Translations under genes and position numbers: made by a program
The notes under the pieces: model-generated
What the model was told of the DNA's origin: nothing
Database searches by the model: none
Seen by the model: only the letters and a program-made list of their open reading frames with translations
Assembly (NCBI GenBank): GCA_045636205.1
Contig: JAZTXE010000084.1
Location: forward strand, 1 to 64,000
Length of the DNA stretch: 64,000 bases
Direction: 5' to 3'
From: JAZRUF01 sp045636205
Lineage (GTDB): Bacteria > Bacillota > Clostridia > Oscillospirales > JAAYXM01
In this document: positions 43,778 through 52,831 of the stretch, one piece after another
How positions within the stretch are numbered: the first letter of the stretch is position 1
How the letters are laid out: each line of letters opens with the position of its first letter

Positions 43778-43830
43778 TATAAACGTTGTATTCACAATAA
43801 TCAAGAAAATATATATAAAGGGGTTTTAAC

Positions 43831-45030
43831 ATGAAGATTTTGGTTATCAACGCAGGCAGCTCTTCCCTTAAATATCAGCTCATTGATATGAAAAACGAAG
43901 AACTGCTCGCAAAGGGCAATTGTGAGCGTATAGGTATTGACGGCAAAATCGGTCATAAAACCAGCGCAGGTGTTGAGGTTGAAAAAGAAATCAACTTCCC
44001 CACTCACAAGGAAGCATTTATGGCTGTTGTCGATATGCTCACAAACGGCGAAGGCAAGGTTATTGACAATGTAAGCGAAATTTCCGCTGTTGGTCACCGC
44101 GTACTGCACGGCAGTGAGAAGTACAAATCCGCTACTTTGGTTACCGATACGGTTATCGAAGATGTCCTTGCATTTAAGGAACTCGGTCCGTTGCACAACC
44201 CGCCTCAGGCAATTGCTATGAAGGCTTGCCAGGAAGTATTCGGCAAGGATACCCCCATGGTCGCTATTTTTGATACTTCTTTCCATCAGACCATGCCGGC
44301 TAAGGCATATATGTTCGGTGTTCCTTATGAGTATTATGAAAAGTATTCTATCCGCAGATACGGCTTCCACGGTACCAGCCACCGCTACATCAGCTATACA
44401 TACGGCAATATGAAGGGCGGAAACGAGGGCACAAAAATTATCACCTGCCACCTCGGAAACGGCTCTTCTATCTCCGCTATCGTAGACGGCAAGGTAATGG
44501 ATACCTCCATGGGTCTTACCCCACTTGACGGTTTCATCATGGGCACTCGCAGTGGCGGCATCGACCCGTCTGTCGTAACCTATATCATGAACAAAGAAGG
44601 TCTCACCCCGGATCAGATGTCCGATATGATGAACAAGAAGTCAGGCTTCCTTGGTTTGTCCGGCATTTCAAGCGACTGCCGTGACGTTAAGAAAGCAGCA
44701 GCTGAAGGCAACGAAAGAGCAAAGCTTACAATCGAAATGCTCGTATATCAGATTAAAAAGTTCATCGGTTCTTACGCAGCTGCAATGGGCGGTGTTGATG
44801 CGGTTATCTTCACCGGCGGCATCGGCGAAAACGATTCTGAGATCCGTCGTCTTGTATGTGAAGACATGGAGTACATGGGCCTTAAGATTGATGCTGACTT
44901 AAACGAAAAAGCATCACGTAAGGATGCAAAGTTCTCCTCTGCTGATTCCAAGGTCGAGGCGTGGGTTCTCCCGACCAATGAGGAGCTCATGATCGCACGT
45001 GACACCAAGGCTGTAGTTGAAGCTCTGTAA
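43831..45030 (+). CDS. ackA: Acetate kinase
   Basis: Converts acetyl phosphate and ADP to acetate and ATP, a main energy step in fermentation. The N-terminal ILVINAGSSSLKYQLID, RYGFHGTSHRYI and TRSGGIDPSVV are family signatures, and FTGGIGENDSEIR binds nucleotide. The 399-residue length is standard. Codons are strongly biased towards C-ending forms, indicating very high expression. No phosphotransacetylase gene is adjacent. A clear terminator follows. Confidence 0.98.
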   Translation: MKILVINAGSSSLKYQLIDMKNEELLAKGNCERIGIDGKIGHKTSAGVEVEKEINFPTHKEAFMAVVDMLTNGEGKVIDNVSEISAVGHRVLHGSEKYKSATLVTDTVIEDVLAFKELGPLHNPPQAIAMKACQEVFGKDTPMVAIFDTSFHQTMPAKAYMFGVPYEYYEKYSIRRYGFHGTSHRYISYTYGNMKGGNEGTKIITCHLGNGSSISAIVDGKVMDTSMGLTPLDGFIMGTRSGGIDPSVVTYIMNKEGLTPDQMSDMMNKKSGFLGLSGISSDCRDVKKAAAEGNERAKLTIEMLVYQIKKFIGSYAAAMGGVDAVIFTGGIGENDSEIRRLVCEDMEYMGLKIDADLNEKASRKDAKFSSADSKVEAWVLPTNEELMIARDTKAVVEAL

Positions 45031-45042
45031 AATTGATATATT

Positions 45043-45077
45043 AAAACCATGTATGCATTGCCGTACATGGTTTTTTT
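45043..45077 (+). terminator. Terminator of ackA
   Basis: Stem AAAACCATGTA/TACATGGTTTT with a 10-base loop and a T run. Confidence 0.92.
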
Positions 45078-45114
45078 ATGATACAATAGTATAAAGAAGG
45101 GATGTGTTTTAGCT

Positions 45115-46149
45115 ATGGCACATGATTTACGCAACAATATGCCGCCTCTGATGCAGGATTTCATGAATTACATAGTTACAATCGGCGGAAAATCACCAAA
45201 GACAGCTGACCAATATTTTCTTGATTTACGCATGTTTTTCCGTTACATTAAGGTGTATTACGGTATGGTGGACGGTATATCCGCTTCAAACATCACCGCT
45301 CATGAGTTAAACCAGATCTCTATAACTGACATTGATATTAATTTTATTTCCCGCATAAAGCTGACCGATATATATCAGTTTTTAAATTATTTAAGCCGAG
45401 ATCGTGAACGCGCTCAAAACAGCGCGGCTACAGAGCATGGAATATCCGCTTCTTCGCGTGCACGTAAGATTGCCGCCATCCGCGGATTTTTTAACTACTT
45501 GGAAAAAAAGGTGCACTTAATTGAAGATAATCCGGCAAAAGAGTTAGAAGTACCAAAACGTAAAAAGAACATGGTGCATTACCTCTCACTTGATGAAAGC
45601 ATAAAGCTTCTCGATAATATAAGCGGAAGAAACCGCGTAAGAGATTATTGCATCATAACGCTGTTTTTAAACTGCGGATTGCGTGTGTCAGAGCTTGTAG
45701 GCGTTAATATCCGGGATTTTCACGAGGATACGCTCCGTGTTACCGGCAAAGGAAATAAAGAGCGTATAGTGTACTTAAACGATGCCTGCCTGCATGCTGT
45801 AGATGCTTATATGTCAGAGCGTAAAACAATTGAAGGTGTTCCCTCTCAACATATCAATGCGTTCTTTTTAAGCAGCCAAAAGCGCAGGATAAGCACAGAA
45901 ACCGTAAAATGGCTTGTGAAAAAATACTGCAGCCACGCAGGGCTTGACCCTAAAATATCCGTACATAAGCTTAGACACACCTCTGCAACGCTTATGTACA
46001 GAAACGGAGTTGACGTAAGAGTTCTTCAGGAAATTTTAGGGCATAAGCATTTGAACACAACGCAAATATACACGCATGTGGACAATAGCGATATGAAAAC
46101 CGCCGCACGTGCAAATCCCCTCTCTACAGTCGAAATGCCAAAAAAGTAA
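45115..46149 (+). CDS. Tyrosine recombinase (XerC/XerD family)
   Basis: A 344-residue integrase-fold recombinase. The N-terminal SAM-like DNA-binding domain covers about residues 10-140, with an unusually long insertion around residues 45-105 compared with ordinary XerC (about 300 residues). The catalytic set is present: GLRVSEL (Arg), GKGNKER (Lys), HKLRHT (His and Arg), and LGHKHLNTTQIYTHV (His and Tyr). It most likely resolves chromosome dimers. There are no attachment sites or cargo genes around it, which argues against a mobile element. AAGGGATG precedes the ATG. Confidence 0.88.
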   Translation: MAHDLRNNMPPLMQDFMNYIVTIGGKSPKTADQYFLDLRMFFRYIKVYYGMVDGISASNITAHELNQISITDIDINFISRIKLTDIYQFLNYLSRDRERAQNSAATEHGISASSRARKIAAIRGFFNYLEKKVHLIEDNPAKELEVPKRKKNMVHYLSLDESIKLLDNISGRNRVRDYCIITLFLNCGLRVSELVGVNIRDFHEDTLRVTGKGNKERIVYLNDACLHAVDAYMSERKTIEGVPSQHINAFFLSSQKRRISTETVKWLVKKYCSHAGLDPKISVHKLRHTSATLMYRNGVDVRVLQEILGHKHLNTTQIYTHVDNSDMKTAARANPLSTVEMPKK

Positions 46150-46155
46150 TAAACG

Positions 46156-46192
46156 AAAAAAATGCTTCCGTTAAACAACGGAAGCATTTTTT
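46156..46192. terminator. Bidirectional terminator between the recombinase gene and tsf
   Basis: Stem ATGCTTCCGTT/AACGGAAGCAT with a 4-base loop, flanked by A7 and T6. Confidence 0.92.
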
Positions 46193-46202
46193 ATAATACA
46201 TT

Positions 46203-47117
46203 TTAGTTGCCGGTCATCTTTGCAATTTCTTCTGCGAAATTGTCTACGCGCTTTTCAATGCCTTCGCCCTTCTCAAAGCGGGTAAAGCAATTGATGGAAA
46301 TCTCGCCGCCGAGCTCCTTTGCTACGTTAGCAACATACTGGCTTACGGAAATCTTGTCATCCTTAACAAACGGCTGGTCGAGCAAGCAGTTCTCGGAGTA
46401 GTACTTCTTAATACGTCCGTTAACCATTTTCTCTGCAACCTGCTGCGGCTTGCCTTCGTTGAGAGCCTGAGTCATGAGAATTTCCTTCTCTTTCTCGAGA
46501 GTCTCAGCGTCAACCTCATCAGCCTTCAGGTATGCCGGGCTCATAGCAGCAATCTGCATTGCAAGATCGCGGCCCATAGCCAGAGCCTGCTCATTGCCCT
46601 TGATATTGTCAGAAAGGGTCATGTTAAGAAGAACGCCAATCTTGCCGCCCATGTGGACATAAGCAACGCTTGTGCCCTCAGTATACATAGCAAAGCGACG
46701 AATTTTGATATTCTCACCGATGGTAAGAACCTTCTCCTGCTGCATCTGCTCAACAGTCATGTCAGAATTCGGATACTTGCATGCAAAAAGTGCATCAAGG
46801 TCAGCCGGATTGTTTGCAACAACTGTATCAGCAACGTCAGAAACAAAGTTCTGGAAATCCTGGTTCTTAGCAACGAAGTCGGTCTCACTGTTTACTTCAA
46901 CAACGACACCCTTATCACCGCAGATCTTAGCAAGAACGACACCCTCTGCTGCGATTCTGCCTGCCTTCTTCTGAGAAGCAGCAAGTCCCTTTTCACGGAG
47001 AATCTCGACTGCCTTGTCCATATCACCGTTAGACTCGGTAAGAGCCTTCTTACAGTCCATCATACCAACGCCGGTTTTCTCACGCAGCGCCTGTACGTCT
47101 TTTGCAGTAAAAGCCAT
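46203..47117 (-). CDS. tsf: Elongation factor Ts
   Basis: Exchanges GDP for GTP on EF-Tu. The N-terminal UBA-like start VQALREKTGVGMMDCKKALTE and the TDFVAKN core motif (NSETDFVAKNQDF) are present. The length of 304 residues is normal. Codons are biased as in highly expressed genes. AAGGAGG lies upstream of the ATG. It follows rpsB by 36 bases in the universal rpsB-tsf order. Confidence 0.97.
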   Translation of the reverse strand: MAFTAKDVQALREKTGVGMMDCKKALTESNGDMDKAVEILREKGLAASQKKAGRIAAEGVVLAKICGDKGVVVEVNSETDFVAKNQDFQNFVSDVADTVVANNPADLDALFACKYPNSDMTVEQMQQEKVLTIGENIKIRRFAMYTEGTSVAYVHMGGKIGVLLNMTLSDNIKGNEQALAMGRDLAMQIAAMSPAYLKADEVDAETLEKEKEILMTQALNEGKPQQVAEKMVNGRIKKYYSENCLLDQPFVKDDKISVSQYVANVAKELGGEISINCFTRFEKGEGIEKRVDNFAEEIAKMTGN

Positions 47118-47153
47118 TTAGCTTGTCCTCCTTAGTTAATAAATAAGTTGTTA

Positions 47154-47909
47154 TTATTCAGCAGCAGCTTCCTCTGCCGGAGCCTCAACAGCTACATCAA
47201 CAGTCTCCTCAGCAGTATTCTGCTCGCCCTGACGAGCTTCAACTACTGCGTTTGCAATGGTCTGAGAAATCAGCTTGATTGCTCTGATTGCATCGTCATT
47301 GCCCGGAATTACATAATCAACTTCTTCCGGATCGCAGTTGGTATCAACAATAGCGATTACCGGGATTTTCAGCTTGCGAGCCTCTGCAATTGCATTGCGC
47401 TCTTTGCGCGGGTCAACAATAAAGATTGCGCCTGGGAGCTGATTCATTTCTTTTACGCCACCGAGATATTTCTCGAGCTTTGCAATTTCAGCCTGAAGCT
47501 TAATTACTTCCTTCTTCAGAAGAAGATCGAATGTGCCGTCCTCTTCCATACGCTTGAGCTGATTGAGACGGTCAATTCTGCGACGCATGGTCTTAAAGTT
47601 AGTGAGCATGCCGCCCAGCCAACGAGCGTTTACAAAGTACATGCCAACGCGCTCAGCCTCTTCTTTGATTGCTTCCTGAGCCTGCTTCTTTGTACCAACA
47701 AAGAGAATGCTCTTTCCTTCAGCAACTACATCACGAGCGAAGTAATATGCTTCCTCGAGCTTCTTGACCGTCTTCTGAAGGTCAATGATGTAAATGCCGT
47801 TACGCTCCGTGAAGATGTACGGAGCCATCTTGGGGTTCCAGCGGCGGGTCTGATGTCCGAAGTGAACACCGGCTTCCAGCAGCTGCTTCATGGATACTAC
47901 CTGTGCCAT
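47154..47909 (-). CDS. rpsB: Ribosomal protein S2
   Basis: Small-subunit ribosomal protein. The start [32 protein letters not shown] is the S2 signature; [12 protein letters not shown] and [13 protein letters not shown] are conserved. The 251 residues include an acidic C-terminal tail ([18 protein letters not shown]) beyond the usual core. The start is ATG 47909, with AAAGGAG at a good distance; the longer frame upstream runs through the leader RNA. It has its own promoter. Confidence 0.97.
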   Translation of the reverse strand: MAQVVSMKQLLEAGVHFGHQTRRWNPKMAPYIFTERNGIYIIDLQKTVKKLEEAYYFARDVVAEGKSILFVGTKKQAQEAIKEEAERVGMYFVNARWLGGMLTNFKTMRRRIDRLNQLKRMEEDGTFDLLLKKEVIKLQAEIAKLEKYLGGVKEMNQLPGAIFIVDPRKERNAIAEARKLKIPVIAIVDTNCDPEEVDYVIPGNDDAIRAIKLISQTIANAVVEARQGEQNTAEETVDVAVEAPAEEAAAE

Positions 47910-48054
47910 AATAAAATTTCTCCTTTCGTTTTTACCTCCATACCGGTCATCCCAGCGCACCCATCATGCATCTTCTGCGTGACACCTCGGCGCACGGATC
48001 ACGATATGTGTGGAATTACCATGATATAATACCATATTTCAAATTCAATAGCAA
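47910..48054 (-). promoter_or_regulatory. Promoter and untranslated leader of rpsB-tsf
   Basis: On the minus strand TTGCTA (48049-48054) and TATTAT (48026-48031) are 17 bases apart, with an extended TG. This leaves a leader of about 110 bases. The leader is noticeably richer in G and C than the AT-rich surroundings and contains two copies of GTGCGC about 35 bases apart. It may fold and regulate S2 synthesis; I could not draw a convincing structure. Confidence 0.65.
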
Positions 48055-48114
48055 GAAAAATCTTCACTTTTTCTTCATTTTTTCTGTTTTTGTCAAAATA
48101 TATGCACCTAATGA

Positions 48115-48393
48115 TTAAAACCATGTGCGTTTTTTACGCTTTGGACAGTTTCCGATCTCGTAATCTACTAAAATTATGTCCTCGCCTATTCTCGAAATTG
48201 CGTCCCAGGGTATTATGTAATCATCTCTGTGCAGAAAAAACCATGGGAATCTACATGGAACCGGAACAATTATGGATACCACTTTACCGCTCAATATATC
48301 TATCTCCACATCATTTACGTATCCGTACCGTGTTCCATCGCAAATGTTTATCACTTCCTTGCAGCCTAAGTCGGTTATACACAGGCATTGCAT
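48115..48393 (-). CDS. YlmC/YmxH family PRC-barrel sporulation-associated protein
   Basis: A 92-residue PRC-barrel-like protein. The family start CLCITDLGCKEVINICDGTRYGYVNDVEID and PWDAISRIGEDIILVD are typical of YlmC/YmxH proteins in Firmicutes, which are linked to sporulation though the role is unclear. GAGGAGGGG lies upstream of the ATG. It stands alone between rpsB and a 600-base non-coding stretch. Confidence 0.88.
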   Translation of the reverse strand: MQCLCITDLGCKEVINICDGTRYGYVNDVEIDILSGKVVSIIVPVPCRFPWFFLHRDDYIIPWDAISRIGEDIILVDYEIGNCPKRKKRTWF

Positions 48394-48931
48394 ATTTATC
48401 CCCTCCTCATAACATCATATTCAATCACTTTCCGTTTTATTTCATCTTCTATGTCCCATATACAGAGAGGAGCATGGAAGAATCTGCTTCCATGCTGCTT
48501 CTAAACATATGTTATTATTCCCATTCGCTCCCGAAAACTGTGACTAAAACAATTTTGTATGGGTATTTTAACTCATATTATCGAGAGTGTTCAGATTATC
48601 CATAAAATATGGACAGTCAAGACTTTTGTTGTCATCGTGTTGTCACGCTTCCAAAAATATTATAAGCGATATTGAATATAATTGCAATAATTTTATTATT
48701 CAGTAGGAGGAATGGTTAATATTGAAAATAAGATTAAAAAATTTTGCAACTACGAAGAACAACTCCGAAACAATTGGCAGAGAAGTCCTGACCACATCCC
48801 TAAGAGGGGTGGCATGAACATTCACCAGTATATCAGATCGGATGTTTCTTTGCTTAAGCTTTAATCTCACCCGCATTGCAGGCGGTTGTTGAGTTGCCCT
48901 TAACGGTCAACTCTTTCGCTAAAGCACTAAC
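48394..48931. other. Non-coding stretch with hairpins between ymxH-type gene and ftsH
   Basis: About 540 bases without a convincing gene. It holds a perfect 10-bp hairpin AGCATGGAAG/CTTCCATGCT (48471-48496) lacking a T tract, two tandem copies of GTTGTCA near 48628-48645, a strong AGGAGG at 48705-48710, and two small hairpins CCGC/GCGG (48871-48885) and GAGTTG/CAACTC (48891-48913). A small RNA or short peptide gene on the plus strand is possible. Confidence 0.5.
48722..48817 (+). CDS. Possible 31-residue peptide
   Basis: A TTG start 11 bases after a perfect AGGAGG opens a frame encoding MKIRLKNFATTKNNSETIGR and 11 more residues before TGA. No known family is recognised. An alternative 50-residue frame starts at ATG 48712, but only one base separates it from the AGGAGG. 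The strong ribosome-binding site and the hairpins downstream are the only support. Confidence 0.3.
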   Translation: MKIRLKNFATTKNNSETIGREVLTTSLRGVA

Positions 48932-48975
48932 AAAAAAAGCAAAGGACATCCACCCGGATGCCCTTTGCTTTTTTT
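48932..48975. terminator. Bidirectional terminator after ftsH
   Basis: A long stem from AAAAAAAGCAAAGG and CATCC, paired with GGATG and CCTTTGCTTTTTTT around a 4-base loop, with one mismatch. It serves ftsH on the minus strand and anything transcribed rightward from the stretch before it. Confidence 0.9.
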
Positions 48976-48990
48976 GACTGTATTTTTAAT

Positions 48991-50883
48991 TTATTCAGCT
49001 TCATTTTGGATTTCGGTTTCGGCAGCCTCTGCTTTTTTCAGTGAAACGCTATCCTTCGGAACCTCTTCACCAAACAGGGCATAAAACTCCTCGGCATCCA
49101 TAACTTCATTCTTAAGAAGATATTCAGCCACCGCATGGAGCTTATCCATATGCTCGGTCAAAATCTTAGTACAGCTATTATATGCACCGTCAATTATTTT
49201 TTTAACTTCTTCATCAATTAACGCTGCAACACTTTCCGAAAAATTGCGCTTTGACGCAAAATCGCGCCCTAAGAAAACTTCGTCATGCTCAGACGCAAAA
49301 TTTATCGGACCGAGCTTATCGCTCATTCCGTATTTAGTCACCATATCACGCGCAATGTTAGAGGCACGCTGAATGTCATTTGAAGCACCCGTTGAAATAT
49401 CATCAAGCACAAGCTTCTCAGCAACTCTGCCTCCGAGCAAAGATACAATATTTTCCATCATCGCCGTGCGCGAAACCGTATAAGTATCCTCACGCGGCAG
49501 CGAAATCGTCATGCCTCCTGTTCTTCCGCGCGGGACAATTGTTATCTGATGAACAGGGTCTTGCGTTTCTAAAAACTTCATTGCAATCGCATGACCTGCT
49601 TCATGATACGCAGTCAAGCGGTTATCCTTTTCCGAACGAACACGCGCTTTTTTCTCAGGACCTGCAATAACTTTTATCATTGATTCTTCTATATCGGACA
49701 TACCGATTACACGGCTGTTTTTACGCGCTGCAAGAAGTGCAGCTTCATTGAGAAGATTCTCCAAATCAGCAGGTGTAAAACCGCTTGTCGATTTTGCAAC
49801 TACTGACAAATCAACATCCTGCGCAAGCATTTTTGTTTTAGCATGAATATATAAAACCGCTTCTCTTCCCTTGACATCCGGCAATCCAACATACACCTGA
49901 CGGTCGAAACGCCCGGGGCGCATGAGAGCCGGGTCAAGAATATCCGGTCTGTTTGTCGCCGCAATAATTATTACGCCTTCGTTATTGCCAAAGCCGTCCA
50001 TCTCAACCAAAAGCTGGTTTAGAGTTTGCTCACGCTCATCATGTCCGCCGCCATAGCCTGCACCACGGTGACGACCTACCGCATCAATCTCGTCAATAAA
50101 TATAATCGCCGGAGCAGCCTTCTTAGCCTGTTCAAACAAATCGCGAACACGCGACGCACCTACACCTACATACAGCTCGACAAAGTCGGAACCGGAAATA
50201 GACAAAAACGGAACACCTGCTTCACCAGCTACCGCCTTTGCTATATACGTTTTACCCGTACCCGGAGGGCCAACGAGCAAAACACCTTTAGGTATGCGCG
50301 CACCTATATCCGTAAACTTTTTGGGATTTTTCAAAAACTCAACAATTTCAGCAAGTTCGGCCTTTTCTTCATCAGCACCTGCAACATCGGCAAAAGTAAC
50401 CTTTTTCTTCTCATCAGCACCGAGTTTTGTACGAGCTTTTCCAAAACGCATGGTTCTGTTGGCTCCGCCTTCTGCCTTATTGTACATAAAGTACCACATA
50501 AGAGCAATAAAACCTATAACAATAAGATACGGAAGAAGCATCATCCACCACGGTGTTCCTTGCTCAGGCTTGCGGTCATCAACTTCTATGATACCTTGGC
50601 TACGCTGCTCTTTGAGCAGTTCACCCAAATCCATGCGGAAGTCTGCCCTAATCTGAGGGTCGCTCAAATCAAATAGCTTTTTAGTGCCATCTCTGAGCGT
50701 CATACTTAGTATTCCGCCATCTATAACATAGCTTTGAACCTTTTCCTGCTCGAAATCACGCACAATATCCGAATAGGTAGGTTCAGGTGGCTGTTCACTC
50801 TCCCAAAGCATTGTTGCCATTGTAACCAAGACTGCTATCGCAGCAATGAACAACAACAAATCACGTGTAGCTTTTTTCTTCAA
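48991..50883 (-). CDS. ftsH: ATP-dependent zinc metalloprotease FtsH
   Basis: Membrane-anchored AAA+ protease that degrades misfolded membrane proteins and regulators. Two membrane spans flank an external domain (about residues 8-26 and 105-125). The AAA module has [18 protein letters not shown] and the second region of homology [20 protein letters not shown]. The zinc site is HEAGHA. The length of about 630 residues is standard. The start is called at TTG 50883, about 11 bases after AAAGGA; the ATG at 50895 touches that site. It is the last gene of tilS-hpt-ftsH. Confidence 0.97.
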   Translation of the reverse strand: MKKKATRDLLLFIAAIAVLVTMATMLWESEQPPEPTYSDIVRDFEQEKVQSYVIDGGILSMTLRDGTKKLFDLSDPQIRADFRMDLGELLKEQRSQGIIEVDDRKPEQGTPWWMMLLPYLIVIGFIALMWYFMYNKAEGGANRTMRFGKARTKLGADEKKKVTFADVAGADEEKAELAEIVEFLKNPKKFTDIGARIPKGVLLVGPPGTGKTYIAKAVAGEAGVPFLSISGSDFVELYVGVGASRVRDLFEQAKKAAPAIIFIDEIDAVGRHRGAGYGGGHDEREQTLNQLLVEMDGFGNNEGVIIIAATNRPDILDPALMRPGRFDRQVYVGLPDVKGREAVLYIHAKTKMLAQDVDLSVVAKSTSGFTPADLENLLNEAALLAARKNSRVIGMSDIEESMIKVIAGPEKKARVRSEKDNRLTAYHEAGHAIAMKFLETQDPVHQITIVPRGRTGGMTISLPREDTYTVSRTAMMENIVSLLGGRVAEKLVLDDISTGASNDIQRASNIARDMVTKYGMSDKLGPINFASEHDEVFLGRDFASKRNFSESVAALIDEEVKKIIDGAYNSCTKILTEHMDKLHAVAEYLLKNEVMDAEEFYALFGEEVPKDSVSLKKAEAAETEIQNEAE

Positions 50884-50914
50884 AAAGCACCACATCCTTT
50901 CATTGATATATTAA

Positions 50915-51448
50915 TTATTGATATATTTCAGGTTTAAGTACACCTACGTATGGTAAATCACGGTATTTTTCCGCAAAGTCAAGACCGTAACCGACGAGGA
51001 ATTCGTTTGGCACGATAAATCCCGAATAATCCGCCTCTATTGGTGTTTCACGTCTTGACTGCTTATCAAACAATGCACACATTTTAAGTGATGCCGGATT
51101 TCGTCCAGTGAGCATCTCCATAAGTGCACTGAGCGTATTGCCTGTATCCAAAATATCTTCAACAACTATGACATGGCGGCCCGAAATATCTTCATCTATA
51201 TCCTTTTTGATTTTAAGGCATCCGGATGTAGATGAATTGCCGTAGCTTGAAACCTGAATAAACTCAACCTGAACCGGCATCTTAATCGCGCGCACCAAAT
51301 CCGCAGTGAAAATAAAAGAGCCTTTTAATACACATAATATAAGCGGATTTTTGCCTTCGTATTCACACTCAATACGCGCAGCAAGTTCTTTTACTTTTTC
51401 TTCGATTTGCTCTTTGGAATACAAAATTTTTTCTACATCAGGATTCAT
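50915..51448 (-). CDS. hpt: Hypoxanthine phosphoribosyltransferase
   Basis: Purine salvage enzyme that makes IMP or GMP from the base and PRPP. The PRPP-binding motif VIVVEDILDTGNTL is intact; CVLKGSFIFTADL and NEFLVGYGLDFAEKYRDLP are family signatures. The 177-residue length is normal. It starts one base after the tilS stop, with AAGGAGAA inside the tilS end, so translation is coupled. Confidence 0.97.
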   Translation of the reverse strand: MNPDVEKILYSKEQIEEKVKELAARIECEYEGKNPLILCVLKGSFIFTADLVRAIKMPVQVEFIQVSSYGNSSTSGCLKIKKDIDEDISGRHVIVVEDILDTGNTLSALMEMLTGRNPASLKMCALFDKQSRRETPIEADYSGFIVPNEFLVGYGLDFAEKYRDLPYVGVLKPEIYQ

Positions 51449-51449
51449 A

Positions 51450-52808
51450 TCATATTCTCCTTATTTCAACCCACAATATTTTTTCTTTATCAGAAGCGGA
51501 TATTCTCTCATCCGCACCGATTCCGTAAACCGCGACTACTTTTCCGTCTGCAACAACGACCGGAATATCATCTCTTTCATCCTTAGGTATTTTCATATCT
51601 ATAAAAAATTTTTTAAGTGTCTTTTCCGGGCGACCTCTGAGTTTTATACTGTCCCCCGACATGCGCGGGCGAATTATGACTTGGTTGTTTATTTCTCTTA
51701 GCGGTATCGCAAAGTCTGCTTTTCCGAGTTTGCAACAATCCGAATAATTTCTGTATGAGCAGGAAATTTCATATCCTCCGTTTCTTATAACCTGACCCGG
51801 TATAAGCTCAACAGATTCAAGCTTTGCAAAATTATCTTCCGAAGAAAACATTAAATTTTCATATTGCCTTGAAACAACAAGCCCATCCGGCATATGTAGC
51901 TTTGCCGAAGGCCTTCTTGAGTGCACGAGACCTATTATATCGCAAATGTGATTAAATTCCAAGTAATAATTTGTAAATTTAACAGCATGTCTTGCAAGCT
52001 GCAAAATAACTCTTCTCAAAAGCGCAGGATGAAGTGCTTTTAATAACTCAACCGAAACGGAGACATTCCCTTTTTCACTTGCATATTCATCGACTATCCT
52101 CTGAGCCTCGGATGCTATGTACTCCTCGTCCTCTCTGAGCATCATGGAGTTATTTGCAACATTTTCGGATGCCTTCGGATTGATTTCATGCAAAACAGGA
52201 AGAACATCCCACCTGACACGGTTTCTGGTATATATCCTCTCGGCATTCGTTGAGTCATCAACATATTCCTGATTTAAATCACAAAGATATTCTTTTATCC
52301 GCTTGCGCGTGCAACCTATTAGAGGTCGTATTATATTACCGCGAACCGGCGGTATACCACCAAGTCCATTGAGCGATGAACCGCGCGCTAAATGCATCAA
52401 AACCGTTTCAAGGTTATCCTCTGCATTATGCGCCGTGGCAATCTTATTGCCACCGAACGCTTTTAAAACATTATCAAAAAAAGCATATCGTGCATTGCGC
52501 GCCGCGAGTTCAACAGATTCTCCGCTTACCTCGGCAAGCATTGCAATATCTTTTTCCTCGTAAAAAACCTCAACTCCAAGCCCATCGCAGAGTTCACGCA
52601 CAAACCGTGCATCACGCTGCGCCTCATCACCGCGTAACATGTGATTTAAATGAGCTGCGCAAACCGTAAATTCAATTTCATCTTTAAGCCCTAACAGAAC
52701 TCTGAGCATGGCAACTGAGTCAGCACCGCCGGAAACACCGCATACTATCCGGTCTCCTTGGCTGACCATACCATATTTCTTTATGGTTTCCTGCACAAAT
52801 TCTTTCAC
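51450..52808 (-). CDS. tilS: tRNA(Ile)-lysidine synthase
   Basis: Modifies the wobble cytidine of tRNA-Ile(CAU) with lysine, so that it reads AUA. The ATP pyrophosphatase loop CGVSGGADSVAML is present, as is the family NAEDNLETVLMHLARGSSLNGLGGIPPVRG. The C-terminal domain continues to residue 452, the usual size. The start is GTG 52808 with only a weak site upstream. The tilS-hpt-ftsH order is conserved in Firmicutes. Confidence 0.95.
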   Translation of the reverse strand: MKEFVQETIKKYGMVSQGDRIVCGVSGGADSVAMLRVLLGLKDEIEFTVCAAHLNHMLRGDEAQRDARFVRELCDGLGVEVFYEEKDIAMLAEVSGESVELAARNARYAFFDNVLKAFGGNKIATAHNAEDNLETVLMHLARGSSLNGLGGIPPVRGNIIRPLIGCTRKRIKEYLCDLNQEYVDDSTNAERIYTRNRVRWDVLPVLHEINPKASENVANNSMMLREDEEYIASEAQRIVDEYASEKGNVSVSVELLKALHPALLRRVILQLARHAVKFTNYYLEFNHICDIIGLVHSRRPSAKLHMPDGLVVSRQYENLMFSSEDNFAKLESVELIPGQVIRNGGYEISCSYRNYSDCCKLGKADFAIPLREINNQVIIRPRMSGDSIKLRGRPEKTLKKFFIDMKIPKDERDDIPVVVADGKVVAVYGIGADERISASDKEKILWVEIRRI

Positions 52809-52831
52809 GCCTATCTTCTCATCTCTCTACA

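Noticed and set aside
43801..44451. A 216-codon minus-strand frame opposite ackA
   Set aside because: Explained by codon bias of ackA; the opposite strand encodes a complete acetate kinase.
45115..46149. Integrase of a mobile element
   Set aside because: No attachment repeats, tRNA target, phage or transfer genes surround it; flanking genes are core housekeeping genes, so a Xer-type role fits better.
47148..48029. A 293-codon plus-strand frame opposite rpsB
   Set aside because: It is the mirror of a strongly codon-biased ribosomal gene and has no family features or ribosome-binding site.
48471..48496. A terminator for the ymxH-type gene
   Set aside because: The hairpin is perfect, but it lies upstream of that gene and has no T tract on either strand.
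48090..48605. A 171-codon plus-strand frame over the ymxH-type gene and the following gap
   Set aside because: The minus-strand gene is a clear family member with an ideal start; the plus-strand frame has low-complexity sequence and no start signal.
50026..50676. A 216-codon plus-strand frame opposite ftsH
   Set aside because: Antisense shadow of a fully conserved AAA protease region.
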